Assembly (NCBI RefSeq): GCF_008365385.1
Contig: NZ_QOVF01000001.1
Coordinates: 558,001 to 622,000 of the forward strand
Source: Halopseudomonas laoshanensis
GTDB taxonomy: Bacteria > Pseudomonadota > Gammaproteobacteria > Pseudomonadales > Pseudomonadaceae
DNA length: 64,000 nucleotides
Direction: 5' to 3'
This document shows positions 36,154-48,387 of the stretch, one piece after another. A model generated the notes under the pieces. The model searched no databases, was not told the origin of the DNA, and was given only the letters and a program-made list of their open reading frames with translations. Every line of letters begins with the position of its first letter. Position 1 is the stretch's first letter. A program made the translations under genes and the position numbers.

Positions 36154-37059
36154 ATGACTCATCGTCGGTTACCTTCTCTTTCCGCGTTGCGGGCGTTTGA
36201 AGCCGCGGCTCGGCATGAGAGCGCCAAGCAGGCGGCGTTGGAGTTATCCGTCACAGCTACCGCCATCAGTCACCAGGTTCGCGGGCTGGAAGAGTCGCTC
36301 GGCGTATCGCTGTTTGTGCGCAAACCTCGACAACTGGAATTGACGGCCCAGGGGCGGGAGCTGCAGGAAGTGCTGGAGTCTGCGTTCGACAGCATCAGCA
36401 CTGCAGTTGAGCGCCTAAGCGCAGTGCCCTGTCGTCAGGCGGTCACGCTCTCCACAACCCCCGCCGTTGCGGTGCGTTGGTTGTTGTCATGGGTTTGCTT
36501 GTTACGCGAGTCGCATCCGGATATCGACTTGCGCATTCATGCGTCCCATGAGCCGGTCGCCCTGGACGGAGTAACGGCGGACCTGGCTATTCGCTATGGT
36601 GACGGTCGCTGGCCGGGCCTGGTGGCAGAAAAGCTGTTCGATAACACCTTTATCCCTACCTGCAGTCCGCATCTTGGGTTGCACGATGTAGCTCAGCTTG
36701 CCTCGCATTCGCTGATCCACTTTCGCAACGAGGATGCAGTATCGTCGCCCATCGACTGGGCGGCGTGGCAGAAGCTGGCAAAGGTGCCTGGGCTGGATGT
36801 CAGCGCCGGGTTGGTGTTTTCCGACGAGACTCACGCCATATCCGCTGCCATCGGCGGCCAGGGTGTGGCGTTGATGAGTCGTCCGTTGATTGAAGATGAG
36901 CTGAGGGAAGGGCGTCTGGTTCAGCCTTTTGGCCCGTCGTTTGAAGGTAAACCCTTCTATCTGGTGTACCCGGAAAGCCGCCGGAACGATCCGACGATTC
37001 TGGCTATTCGCGATTGGGTAATGTCGGTGCCGGGCGGGTTGTGCACGTTGTCGGCTTAA
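36154..37059 (+). CDS. LysR-type regulator, GcvA-like
   Basis: 301 residues. The N-terminal helix-turn-helix (PSLSALRAFEAAARHESAKQAALE) and the co-inducer domain (IRYGDGRWPGL) are of the GcvA/AmpR-like type. The start at 36154 has AGGA 8 nt upstream and fits the family; an open frame extends further upstream but lacks support. Divergent from azoR, so likely its regulator. Its last 56 bp overlap, on the other strand, the end of the PAS-GAF-GGDEF gene. Confidence 0.9.
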   Translation: MTHRRLPSLSALRAFEAAARHESAKQAALELSVTATAISHQVRGLEESLGVSLFVRKPRQLELTAQGRELQEVLESAFDSISTAVERLSAVPCRQAVTLSTTPAVAVRWLLSWVCLLRESHPDIDLRIHASHEPVALDGVTADLAIRYGDGRWPGLVAEKLFDNTFIPTCSPHLGLHDVAQLASHSLIHFRNEDAVSSPIDWAAWQKLAKVPGLDVSAGLVFSDETHAISAAIGGQGVALMSRPLIEDELREGRLVQPFGPSFEGKPFYLVYPESRRNDPTILAIRDWVMSVPGGLCTLSA

Positions 37060-38437
37060 GCTGGTCATTGGCTATGGCCGAAATCCCGGCAATCTTGAAG
37101 CGCTTGCCGCCATCGCGTTTGGCCACGTACATGGCTTCATCCGCAAGTCGAACCAGCTCCAGTTCATCCTTGGCGTGCTCTGGGTAGATGGCGATACCCA
37201 GGCTCGGCGCACTGATGACCGTTTTGTCGTTCAGGATGTACGAATTGCTTAGCGTGTCGAGAATTTTTTCGGCCACCAGGATGGCGTCTTCGCGCTTACC
37301 GATGTTGTCCAGCAAGACGGCGAACTCGTCGCCGCCCAACCGGCCAATGGTGTCGGACTCACGCACACACTGTTTGAGGCGTTGGGCAACTTCCTGCAGC
37401 AGATGATCCCCGGTGGTGTGGCCGAAGGTATCGTTGATCTGTTTGAAGTTATCCATATCGATATACAGCACTGCCAGCCGTAAGTCGTCACGTTGGGCTC
37501 TTTGCAGCGAGTTTTGCAGGCGGTCCAGAAACAGCGCCCGGTTGGGCAGCTCAGTCAGGTGATCGTAGCGTGCCAGAAACTCCAGGCGCGAGTGGGTGCG
37601 TTTGCGCTCTATCGCGGTGGCCACCTGGTTTGAGACGAATTGCAGCAGCTCCTTGTCATGTTCGTTGTAACGTACCGAGCCGGAATAGCTTTGCAGCACT
37701 AACGCGCCGATGGTTTCGGTACCCAATATCAGCGGCACGCCCAGCCAATCCAGGGAATGCTTGCCAGCGACCCTGCCGATTTTTTTCAGCATCTGCTCGG
37801 CCGTTTCAGGCGTCAGCAACATGGCCTCGCCTGAGCGAACAACTTCGGCACTCAGGGTGCCGGAGTCTAGCGACTGAGGCAGCGGTGGAGCGTCAAATTG
37901 GTCCACGTAGTAGGGGAAGCTCAGCTCGTCAGCCGCAGCGTCGTATAAGGCGACAAAGAAATTCTCGGCCGGCAGCAACTGACCTATCACCTCATGCACC
38001 CGCTCATACAACGCTTGCAAATCACCGGCCGAATGAGCTGCTTCCGATATGGTATACATCGCTGCCTGCATCGCTTCGGCACGCTTACGCGCGGTTATAT
38101 CCCGTGCCACGCCGACTCGCACCTGCTCTGCCTCAAGCCATTGCGCAGACCACATGATATGCACGATATGCCCGTCCTTATGGAAGTAACGGTTCTCATG
38201 ATCATGGGAGGGTTCGCCGGAATTGATCCGCTCGACCAGCGCGCGGCTGGCATCGCGATCAGCCGGGTGCATCATTTCATAGGCCGTGCGGCCAATCATT
38301 TCATCCGGCCGAAAGCCGAAAACACGCTCACTGGCCGCGCTCACCGAAAGAAAGCGACCCTCAACATCCACTACGCAGACTACGTCCAGCAGTAGATCGA
38401 GTAATTTGTCGTGAGGTAGGTGCGGGTTTGAAGTCAT
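37004..38437 (-). CDS. PAS-GAF-GGDEF diguanylate cyclase
   Basis: 477-residue soluble cyclase. A PAS domain (about 8-125) is followed by a GAF domain (about 140-285) and GGDEF (about 290-450). The active site is GGDEF (RLGGDEFAVLLD), with an RxxD inhibitory site (RESD), so it should be active and product-inhibited. The C-terminal 27 residues after MYVAKRDGGKRF are not part of the GGDEF fold and are encoded in the region that overlaps the LysR gene. No clear ribosome binding site precedes the ATG; TATAGT ends 7 nt upstream, so a very short leader is possible. Confidence 0.92.
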   Translation of the reverse strand: MTSNPHLPHDKLLDLLLDVVCVVDVEGRFLSVSAASERVFGFRPDEMIGRTAYEMMHPADRDASRALVERINSGEPSHDHENRYFHKDGHIVHIMWSAQWLEAEQVRVGVARDITARKRAEAMQAAMYTISEAAHSAGDLQALYERVHEVIGQLLPAENFFVALYDAAADELSFPYYVDQFDAPPLPQSLDSGTLSAEVVRSGEAMLLTPETAEQMLKKIGRVAGKHSLDWLGVPLILGTETIGALVLQSYSGSVRYNEHDKELLQFVSNQVATAIERKRTHSRLEFLARYDHLTELPNRALFLDRLQNSLQRAQRDDLRLAVLYIDMDNFKQINDTFGHTTGDHLLQEVAQRLKQCVRESDTIGRLGGDEFAVLLDNIGKREDAILVAEKILDTLSNSYILNDKTVISAPSLGIAIYPEHAKDELELVRLADEAMYVAKRDGGKRFKIAGISAIANDQLKPTTCTTRPAPTLPNRE

Positions 38438-41406
<2,969 letters not shown>

Positions 41407-41421
41407 TCACAGGAGCAACGC

Positions 41422-41715
41422 ATGACTAAATTGCATATGAAAGGCCGCATCCTACAACTGATCAATGCCGAGCAGGATGTCGGCATTTGGGATTGGCAGA
41501 TCACTGATGCGGTGATGGGTGAGTACGGTTTGAGCGGAGCTTATTGGCGCGGTAACACCCGAGTCACTCTGACGGACCTGTTCTCCAGCGGCATTTTCGA
41601 AAGCGTGGAAGAGAAACTCGATGACCAGGCCTATTTCGGCGCTGGCCGCGTGTTATTCAAATTTCGGCTAAACGACTTTGGCCGGCAACGCATGGATGAT
41701 ACCGCGCTGGTCTAA
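41422..41715 (+). CDS. conserved hypothetical, winged-helix-like
   Basis: 97 residues, 15 nt after the permease with AGGAG upstream, so in the FMO operon. The fold looks like a small winged helix (helices followed by a beta hairpin: MKGRILQLINAEQDVGIWDW, then TRVTLTDLFSSG). No family was recognised. It may be a small regulator of the operon or a subunit of a complex. Confidence 0.7.
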   Translation: MTKLHMKGRILQLINAEQDVGIWDWQITDAVMGEYGLSGAYWRGNTRVTLTDLFSSGIFESVEEKLDDQAYFGAGRVLFKFRLNDFGRQRMDDTALV

Positions 41716-41750
41716 CCGCAGCCGTTACCCACTACAACCAAGGAGCTACC

Positions 41751-41861
41751 ATGTCTGATTTCTGGGGTTTTCCGGGGGCGGATATGCTCGCCGTCGGTGT
41801 GATCATCGTGCTTAGTGGCCTGGCGCTGTACCAGGCCCGCACCTTCGTCACCAAGCTGTAA
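41751..41861 (+). CDS. 36-residue membrane protein of the FMO operon
   Basis: ATG at 41751 with AAGGAG 7 nt upstream; stop TAA at 41859-41861. The product begins MSDFWGFPGADM, then has one hydrophobic span (LAVGVIIVLSGLALY) and a basic end (ARTFVTKL). It lies 35 nt after the 97-residue gene, in the same direction. Composition, ribosome binding site and operon position support it as real; it could be an accessory subunit of the permease. Function unknown. Confidence 0.62.
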   Translation: MSDFWGFPGADMLAVGVIIVLSGLALYQARTFVTKL

Positions 41862-41958
41862 GCGTTAAACGCCCCGCCAGGGGCACGGCCAGGAACGGGT
41901 TTTGCCTTTTACCAGTCAAAGCCTGAACCTGAGCCATTAACGTTAATCAAGGTGAAGC

Positions 41959-42390
41959 ATGGCAAAGCACGTATCCGCAGCGGATATCGGCCTGGACCTG
42001 AGCCAGGGTGACGACCAAGCGCTATTCAAATGGTTTATCGCCAGCTTTCTGTTCGGCAAACGCATTCAGCAAAATATTGCCGTACAAACCTACCGCGTGA
42101 TCATCGAACAACATCAGCGCGACACCCCGCGCAAGCTCGGCAATTGCTCCCATCGCGAGTTGGTCCGAATGCTCGGCGAGGGCGGTTACGCCCGCTATGA
42201 CGAGTCGACCGCCACGCGCTTGCTCAAGCTCTGCACCAAGCTGAACGATGAGTATCAGGGCAAAGTCAGCGTCATCCACCAACTCAGTGACAATCGGGCG
42301 GATCTGGAGAAACGCCTGAACGCATTTGAAGGCGTGGGCCCGAAAACGGTTGAAATCTTTATGCGTGAAGCTGGACCTGTTTGGTACTGA
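41959..42390 (+). CDS. HhH-type DNA glycosylase-like protein, endonuclease III superfamily
   Basis: 143 residues with an AAGGTGA ribosome binding site. The helical N-terminal region (FKWFIASFLFGKRI) and the C-terminal helix-hairpin-helix LNAFEGVGPKTVEIFMREA match the endonuclease III / HhH-GPD superfamily. The usual catalytic Lys of glycosylases is not evident and the protein lacks a Fe-S cluster motif, so a DNA-binding role is more likely than base excision. 97 nt separate it from the previous ORF. Confidence 0.7.
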   Translation: MAKHVSAADIGLDLSQGDDQALFKWFIASFLFGKRIQQNIAVQTYRVIIEQHQRDTPRKLGNCSHRELVRMLGEGGYARYDESTATRLLKLCTKLNDEYQGKVSVIHQLSDNRADLEKRLNAFEGVGPKTVEIFMREAGPVWY

Positions 42391-42448
42391 GGGCCGATCA
42401 ATACTGTCGTTTGGCCGCACGGCACATAGCTACTCCGACCACCAGCAC

Positions 42449-42476
42449 ATGACTTCCCGCTCAAAAGCCGGATAAT
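42449..42476 (+). promoter_or_regulatory. possible promoter of the OsmC-YcaO gene
   Basis: ATGACT (42449-42454), a 16-bp spacer and GATAAT (42471-42476), 39 nt before the ATG. The match is moderate. The gene lacks a Shine-Dalgarno site, so start selection is otherwise unexplained. Confidence 0.3.
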
Positions 42477-42515
42477 GGCGGCCAATTCGTTTCGCTCGTC
42501 ATTCTGGTGCCCCCC

Positions 42516-44708
42516 ATGGAAATCAAGGTCAACTTTCTCGACAACCTTCGACTTGAAGCCAAGTTCGATGACTTCACGGTGGTGGCTGATCAACCCATCC
42601 GTTACAAGGGTGATGGTTCCGCGCCAGGGCCTTTCGACTACTTTCTCGCATCATCGGCGCTGTGTGCGGCGTATTTCGTAAAGCTCTACTGCGACACGCG
42701 TGGCATCTCCACCGACAACATCCGCCTGTCGCAGAACAACATTGTAGATCCGGAAAACCGTTACAAGCAGACCTTCAAGATCCAGGTCGAGCTGCCGGCC
42801 GACATCTCCGCCAAGGATCGTCAGGGCATCCTGCGTTCGATTGACCGCTGCACAGTAAAGAAAGCGGTGCAAACCGGTCCCGATTTCATTATTGAAGAGG
42901 TGGAGAATCTGGACGCCGACGCCCAGGCGTTACTGATGCCCATGGCAGCGGGCGAGGGTACTCGCGTGTTGGGCAAGGATCTGCCGCTGGAGCAGACCAT
43001 CGCAAATATGTCCGGCATCCTGGCCGGCCTGGGCATGAAGATCGAGATCGCCTCCTGGCGCAATATCGTGCCCAACGTCTGGTCGCTGCATATCCGTGAT
43101 GCGCAGTCACCGATGTGTTTCACCAACGGCAAGGGCGCGACCAAAGAGGCGGCGTTGGCCTCGGCGCTGGGCGAGTTTATCGAGCGGCTGAACTGCAACT
43201 TCTTCTACAACGACCAGTTCTGGGGCGAAGAGATCGCCAATGCGGCCTTTGTGCATTACCCGAACGAGCGCTGGTTCAAGCCGGGCCGCCGGGGCGCGCT
43301 GCCAGCGGGCCTGCTCGACGACTACTGCCTTGAGATCTACAACCCCGACGGCGAGTTGCGCGGCACGCACCTGATCGACACCAACTCCGGCAATAGCGAC
43401 CGCGGTATCTGCGCGCTGCCCTATGTGCGCCAGTCAGACGGTGAAGTGGTGTATTTCCCCTCCAACCTGATCGAGAACCTGTTCCTCAGCAACGGCATGA
43501 GCGCCGGCAATACTCTGGCTGAGGCCCAAGTGCAGTGCCTGTCGGAAATCTTCGAGCGCGCGGTCAAGCGCGAGATTCTCGAAGGTGAGCTATGCCTGCC
43601 GGACGTGCCCCAGGCCGTACTGGAAAAATACCCCGGCATCCTCGCCGGTATTCGGGGGCTGGAAGAGCAAGGCTTTCCGGTGCTGGTCAAGGATGCCTCA
43701 CTGGGCGGCGAATTCCCGGTAATGTGCGTTACGCTGATGAACCCACGCACCGGCGGCGTGTTCGCCTCCTTCGGCGCACACCCGAGCTTTGAGGTCGCGC
43801 TTGAACGCAGCCTGACGGAACTGTTGCAGGGCCGCAGCTTCGAGGGCCTGAACGATTTGCCCCAGCCGACCTTTGAAAGCCAGGCCGTTACCGAGCCGAA
43901 CAACTTCGTGGAGCACTTTATCGACTCCAGCGGCGTGGTCTCCTGGCGCTTTTTCAGCGCCAAGGCTGATTACGAATTCGTCGAGTGGGATTTTTCCGCC
44001 GAGGGGGAGCACGCCAATGTCGAGGAGGCCGCCACCCTGTTTAGCATCCTCGAAGAGCTGGGCAAGGAAGTCTACATGGCCGTCTACGACGACCTGGGCG
44101 CCACCGCCTGCCGCATCCTGGTGCCGGGCTACTCCGAGGTGTACCCGGTCGACGACCTGATTTGGGACAACACCAACAAGGCGCTGCTGTTCCGCTCCGA
44201 TATCCTCAACCTGCACAGCCTCGACGACGCCAGCCTGCAAGCGCTGATCGAGCGTCTGGACGAAAGCGAGCTGGACGATTACACCGATATCAAAACGCTG
44301 ATTGGCATCGAATTTGACGACAACACCGCCTGGGGACAATTGACTATCCTCGAGCTCAAGCTGCTGATCCATCTCGCCCTGCAGCAGTTTGAAGAAGCCA
44401 AGGAGCTGGTCGAAGCCTTCCTGCAGTTCAATGACAACAGCGTCGAGCGCGGGCTGTTCTATCAGGCGCTGAATGTGGTGCTGGAAGTGGAACTGGACGA
44501 TGAGCTGGATCTGAATGATTACGAGCCCAACTTCCGCCGCATGTTCGGGAACGAGCGGATGAACGCTGTTATCGGTTCAATGGACGGCAGCGTACGCTTC
44601 CATGGCCTGACGCCGACCAGCACGAAGCTGGAAGGGCTCGACCGGCATCAGCGTTTGATTGAGAGCTACAAGAAGCTGCATATGGCGCGGGCTAAAGCGG
44701 CGGGCTGA
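42516..44708 (+). CDS. ycaO: OsmC-YcaO fusion protein
   Basis: 730-residue fusion. Residues 1-140 are OsmC-like, with a peroxide-active Cys candidate in SSALCAAYFVKLYCD. Residues about 190-560 are the YcaO ATP-dependent domain (ALASALGEFIERLNC, SEIFERAVKREI, ALERSLTELLQGR), and the rest is an acidic TPR-like C-terminal region as in E. coli YcaO. YcaO proteins phosphorylate amide backbones to form thiazolines, or assist RimO-type methylthiolation of ribosomal protein S12. The OsmC head suggests a thiol/redox donor role. Start: ATG 42516, or GTG 42507; neither has a clear ribosome binding site. Confidence 0.9.
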   Translation: MEIKVNFLDNLRLEAKFDDFTVVADQPIRYKGDGSAPGPFDYFLASSALCAAYFVKLYCDTRGISTDNIRLSQNNIVDPENRYKQTFKIQVELPADISAKDRQGILRSIDRCTVKKAVQTGPDFIIEEVENLDADAQALLMPMAAGEGTRVLGKDLPLEQTIANMSGILAGLGMKIEIASWRNIVPNVWSLHIRDAQSPMCFTNGKGATKEAALASALGEFIERLNCNFFYNDQFWGEEIANAAFVHYPNERWFKPGRRGALPAGLLDDYCLEIYNPDGELRGTHLIDTNSGNSDRGICALPYVRQSDGEVVYFPSNLIENLFLSNGMSAGNTLAEAQVQCLSEIFERAVKREILEGELCLPDVPQAVLEKYPGILAGIRGLEEQGFPVLVKDASLGGEFPVMCVTLMNPRTGGVFASFGAHPSFEVALERSLTELLQGRSFEGLNDLPQPTFESQAVTEPNNFVEHFIDSSGVVSWRFFSAKADYEFVEWDFSAEGEHANVEEAATLFSILEELGKEVYMAVYDDLGATACRILVPGYSEVYPVDDLIWDNTNKALLFRSDILNLHSLDDASLQALIERLDESELDDYTDIKTLIGIEFDDNTAWGQLTILELKLLIHLALQQFEEAKELVEAFLQFNDNSVERGLFYQALNVVLEVELDDELDLNDYEPNFRRMFGNERMNAVIGSMDGSVRFHGLTPTSTKLEGLDRHQRLIESYKKLHMARAKAAG

Positions 44709-44783
44709 TGCTAGCGCCGGCCGGGACGAGTGGCCATTTTGCCTATACTGTTCGATAGGTCAGCAGGCAGAGCCGAGATACCC

Positions 44784-45662
44784 ATGCGAAAACTGGAATG
44801 GTTTGTAGCCGGTTGTGCCTTGGCGCTCGCTATAGGCCAGGCACCCATGGCCGCGGCGACAGATCGCAGCATTTCTCTGCCCGCCGAGGTGCCACCTGTC
44901 ACGACTGGCGACTGGTATCAGCCGCCTGTCGGGGTAAGCTGGCAGTGGCAATTGCTGGTGGATGATGATCGCCCGCTGAACATCGCCCATGAGGCGGATA
45001 TCTACAATATCGACCTGTTCAATACGCCCGTATCCACTATCCGCTCGCTACAGGCGGCAGGGCGCAGGGTCATCTGCTATTTCTCTGCGGGCACCTACGA
45101 GAACTATCGTCAAGACCGCGATCAATTCACTGACACCGATCTGGGCGACGGCCTGAAAGACTGGCCCAACGAACGTTGGCTGGATATTCGTTCGGCCAAT
45201 GTCCAGCGCATCATGACTGAGCGGTTGGACCTGGCGGTCGAGAAAGGTTGCGATGCGGTCGAACCGGATAACGTCCAGGGCTATCTTGAACCCACAGGCT
45301 TTGCCCTGAGCGCCGAACACCAGCTCGCCTATAATCGATTTATCGCCAATCACGCGCGCCAGCGCGGCCTAGGGGTTGGCTTGAAAAACGATCTTGAGCA
45401 GGTGGAGGCGCTGGTGGACTACTATGATTTTTCTATCAACGAGCAGTGCTTTCAATACAACGAGTGCGACCTGTTGCTGCCGTTTATCCAGGCTGGCAAG
45501 CCCGTGTTGCATGCCGAATACCCCGGGGAGGAGGGTGGCTTTTCCCGGAGTGACAACTCGGTTGAAGCGCTGTGCGATGCTGCCAACAAACTGCAGTTCA
45601 GTACCCTGGTTTTGCCGGTTGAGCTTGACGATAGCTTTCGGGTCGCCTGCCAGAACCAGTGA
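44784..45662 (+). CDS. GH114 family endo-alpha-1,4-polygalactosaminidase-like protein
   Basis: 292 residues with a Sec signal peptide ([16 protein letters not shown], cleavage near AAA). The mature part is a TIM-barrel of the TM1410/GH114 family: [34 protein letters not shown] and GVGLKND are conserved. The likely catalytic acids are in DAVEPDN. GH114 enzymes cleave alpha-1,4-linked galactosamine, as in Pel-type polysaccharide, so a biofilm-matrix role is plausible but inferred. An upstream in-frame ATG (44730) would spoil the signal peptide and was not chosen. Confidence 0.88.
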   Translation: MRKLEWFVAGCALALAIGQAPMAAATDRSISLPAEVPPVTTGDWYQPPVGVSWQWQLLVDDDRPLNIAHEADIYNIDLFNTPVSTIRSLQAAGRRVICYFSAGTYENYRQDRDQFTDTDLGDGLKDWPNERWLDIRSANVQRIMTERLDLAVEKGCDAVEPDNVQGYLEPTGFALSAEHQLAYNRFIANHARQRGLGVGLKNDLEQVEALVDYYDFSINEQCFQYNECDLLLPFIQAGKPVLHAEYPGEEGGFSRSDNSVEALCDAANKLQFSTLVLPVELDDSFRVACQNQ

Positions 45663-45736
45663 TTGTAGTAGCCGCCTGTTACCCGCAGGCCTTCATACCG
45701 GTGCATGCTGAACGCACCTATAGAGGAGGGCGAAAC

Positions 45737-46318
45737 ATGACCGCTAAAAGATTGCTGTTACTGGCCGGTGACTTCACCGAAGACTATGAAACCATGGTGC
45801 CGTTTCAGGCCCTGACCATGCTCGGCTATCAAGTTGACACGGTATGCCCGGAGAAAAAGGCCGGAGACACCGTACGCACCGCCATTCATGACTTTGAGGG
45901 CGACCAGACCTACACCGAGAAGCCCGGCCACAACTTTGCTTTGAACTACGATTTCGATCAGGTGAAGGTCGAAGACTATGTTGGTCTGGTGATTCCTGGT
46001 GGCCGCGCCCCGGAATATTTGCGCTTGAATGATCGGATAATCGAGATTGTGCAGCAGTTCGACAAGGCGCAAAAGCCTATCGCTGCCGTATGCCATGGTG
46101 CGCAGATTCTAGCCGCAGCAGGCGTGTTAAAGGGCCGGGAATGCAGCGCCTATCCTGCCTGTGGCCCTGATGTGAAGCTAGCCGGCGGAACCTATATGGA
46201 TATCCCCGTGGATCAGGCCCACACGCAAGGCAACCTGGTCACCGCGCCCGCCTGGCCGTCGCATCCGGCCTGGCTGGCCGCGTTTGTAAAACTGCTGGGC
46301 GCCCAGATAACGCTCTAG
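45737..46318 (+). CDS. DJ-1/PfpI family protein
   Basis: 193-residue cytoplasmic protein of the DJ-1/PfpI superfamily. The nucleophile elbow is AVCHGAQIL (Cys) and the matching Glu lies in FTEDYE. Length and the [19 protein letters not shown] region resemble PfpI-like stress proteins and glyoxalase/deglycase types; substrate unknown. ATG 45737 has a strong AGAGGAGG site; the longer open frame from 45659 overlaps the GH114 stop and is not chosen. It lies 74 nt after the GH114 gene in the same direction. Confidence 0.9.
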   Translation: MTAKRLLLLAGDFTEDYETMVPFQALTMLGYQVDTVCPEKKAGDTVRTAIHDFEGDQTYTEKPGHNFALNYDFDQVKVEDYVGLVIPGGRAPEYLRLNDRIIEIVQQFDKAQKPIAAVCHGAQILAAAGVLKGRECSAYPACGPDVKLAGGTYMDIPVDQAHTQGNLVTAPAWPSHPAWLAAFVKLLGAQITL

Positions 46319-46349
46319 TTTGGATAATCAATCATCAGGGGGTGGCCGC

Positions 46350-46655
46350 ATGTGTGAGCTCTACGTCAAAGCCGATCCAATTCTGTACGAATCGCGTTCC
46401 CGCTCTCTGCGCATCCGCGGCGTGGTTACCACGCTGCGGCTGGAAAATCAGTTCTGGCAGATACTCCAGGAAATTGCCGAGGTCGATGGCATGACCACCA
46501 ACCAGCTGATCACCAAACTGTACGAGGAAATAATGGAATTACGCGGCGAAGTGGAGAACTTCGCCTCGTTTCTGCGCGTGAGCTGTACCCGCTATCTTGC
46601 CCAGCGCGAGGCACGTCCGGTGCCCTTGTCGGTTGTGCGGACCTCGGCGGGCTGA
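46350..46655 (+). CDS. ribbon-helix-helix domain protein
   Basis: 101 residues. RSRSLRIRGVVTTLRLENQFWQIL and the IAEVDGMTTNQLITKLYEEI segment fit the RHH_4 ribbon-helix-helix family, which binds DNA as dimers. ATG 46350 follows a GGGGGTGG site. It lies 31 nt after the DJ-1 gene, so it may be its co-transcribed regulator. Its stop codon directly abuts the stop of the convergent binding-protein gene, with no bases between. Confidence 0.82.
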   Translation: MCELYVKADPILYESRSRSLRIRGVVTTLRLENQFWQILQEIAEVDGMTTNQLITKLYEEIMELRGEVENFASFLRVSCTRYLAQREARPVPLSVVRTSAG

Positions 46656-47456
46656 TTATTCTTTCGGTACGTAACGCTGGACTATTTGTTCATAACTGCC
46701 ATCGGCGACCAGCTGTTGTAACGCCTCTGCATAGTCACCAACAAAGTCGAGATCGTTTGATTCCTTGCTGAACGCCACTTCTGCTGGCTCATGGGACACA
46801 ACAACGTTAGTCGCTTTGATGCGCCTGCCCAAACCCAACTGACGAATCTCATAGGCGCCGGTATGTTCGTTGGCGATGACGCCGTCAATTCGCCCTCTGT
46901 CCAGCATGCGCCAAAGGTTTTCGCGTTTGGCAAGGATCGTTACCCGTGCGGCAAATTCGGGGTCGTTCATGACCTCCTGAAAGTCAGATCCGTAATACAC
47001 CCTGATCTGAGCACCCAGACGAAACTCCGTATCTCGCAGGTCGAGAAGCCGGGTTACTGGCCATTTGGCAAGTGCTTCCTCATTCATGAACAGGATGTTG
47101 TGCGAGGCGGGTAATACGGCGCCGGAGAAGTGCGCGTATTTTGCGCGCTCTGGCCGGCGAAAGGCCCCGGGCAGAATATCCAGCCGGCCCAGCTCCAGTT
47201 CCCTTAGCGCTCTGGCCCATGGCAATTTGCGCAGGGTGACGGTGCAGTCCAGGTGCCCGAGCACCGCGCGGTTGAGCTCCACATCAATACCGGAGATGTC
47301 TCCATTAGGCAGTTGCATGCTGAACGGTGGGTCATCATCCCAGCGCAGGGTTTTTTCGCAATGGGCTGCCGCCAGATTGGACCAGCAAGCCAGGACCACA
47401 AGAACGAGCGTCGAGCAACTGCGTGATAACGCAGAACGGCCAATCAAGATCTTCAT
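46656..47456 (-). CDS. periplasmic amino-acid-type solute-binding protein (family 3)
   Basis: 266 residues with a Sec signal peptide (about 1-31, ending LAAA). The mature part is the bilobed SBP_bac_3 fold: TLRWDDDPPFSM, GIDVELNRAV, LGRLDILPGAF and RGRIDGVIAN. No permease or ATPase gene is nearby, so it could be an orphan binding protein, or a sensory partner of a chemoreceptor. ATG 47456 has AGGT 9 nt upstream. Confidence 0.9.
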   Translation of the reverse strand: MKILIGRSALSRSCSTLVLVVLACWSNLAAAHCEKTLRWDDDPPFSMQLPNGDISGIDVELNRAVLGHLDCTVTLRKLPWARALRELELGRLDILPGAFRRPERAKYAHFSGAVLPASHNILFMNEEALAKWPVTRLLDLRDTEFRLGAQIRVYYGSDFQEVMNDPEFAARVTILAKRENLWRMLDRGRIDGVIANEHTGAYEIRQLGLGRRIKATNVVVSHEPAEVAFSKESNDLDFVGDYAEALQQLVADGSYEQIVQRYVPKE

Positions 47457-47544
47457 CCGTGCAGACCTCGTTGTGGTTTCAAGGAGCATAGCAGACCGGC
47501 GATCTCCGGTATTCTTCCCTCGCCCTGGCCCTCGCCCCTGCAGA

Positions 47545-48372
47545 TCAAGGTGTCAGAGGCACCTGGCGTTTATGCTCTGTCGCATCATAGCGCTCGATGA
47601 TCTTGCGCGCCGCCTCGTCGTTCACCGCTTCACCAACCAGAAAAGCATCAATCTGCTCGTAAGTCAGCCCATAGGCATCTTCATCCGGTCTGCCGGGCTT
47701 CAGCTCTTCAAGGTCGGCGGTGGGCACTTTACCGACTAGGGTCGCTGGCGCACCCAGCTCCGCAGCAATGCGCCGTACCTGGTTCTTGGTCAGCCCGGTC
47801 AATGGGGCGAGGTCACAGGCGCCGTCACCAAACTTGGTGAAAAAGCCCATCACCGCTTCGGCGGCATGGTCGGTACCCACCACCAGGCCATTGACGAAGT
47901 TGGCCAACGCATATTGCGTGACCATACGAGTACGCGCCTTGACGTTGCCCTTAACAAAATCGCGCTTGCCAGCGTCAGCCTGTTCATCGGCAAAGTTCTC
48001 CATCAACGCGTCGACGGCACTTTGAATGTCGACGGTGCGCACCTGATCCGGCTTGATGAAATCCAGCGCTGACTGCGCGTCGTGTTCATCATGCTGTACG
48101 TCATAGGGCAGGCGCATGGCATAGAAGGTAGCGTCGTAACCGCCCTGGCGAAGCGATTCGACGGCAATTTGGCAAAGCTTGCCACAGGTCGTCGAGTCCA
48201 CACCGCCACTGATCCCGAGTACCAGCGCTTTGGTCCCGGAGCGGCGAACCGTATCCTTGATAAAGTCGATACGTCGTTCAAGCTCCATCTTGAGTTCAAC
48301 GTCGTGCTCAAGCTTGGGATTTACCTGCAAGGCGCTGCGAATTTCAGCGCCACGGCTTGACGCAGTGTTCAT
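47545..48372 (-). CDS. nadE: NH3-dependent NAD+ synthetase
   Basis: 275 residues, the same length as E. coli NadE. It amidates nicotinic acid adenine dinucleotide to NAD+ using ammonia and ATP; there is no glutaminase domain. The PP-loop is GISGGVDSTTCG, with the FFTKFGDGACDLAPL and DAYGLTYEQID signatures. ATG 48372 has AAGGAG 6 nt upstream; the longer frame to 48408 crosses the repeats and is not chosen. Two direct repeats lie in the 60 bp upstream. Confidence 0.96.
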   Translation of the reverse strand: MNTASSRGAEIRSALQVNPKLEHDVELKMELERRIDFIKDTVRRSGTKALVLGISGGVDSTTCGKLCQIAVESLRQGGYDATFYAMRLPYDVQHDEHDAQSALDFIKPDQVRTVDIQSAVDALMENFADEQADAGKRDFVKGNVKARTRMVTQYALANFVNGLVVGTDHAAEAVMGFFTKFGDGACDLAPLTGLTKNQVRRIAAELGAPATLVGKVPTADLEELKPGRPDEDAYGLTYEQIDAFLVGEAVNDEAARKIIERYDATEHKRQVPLTP

Positions 48373-48387
48373 GCTTATCTCCTTGGT

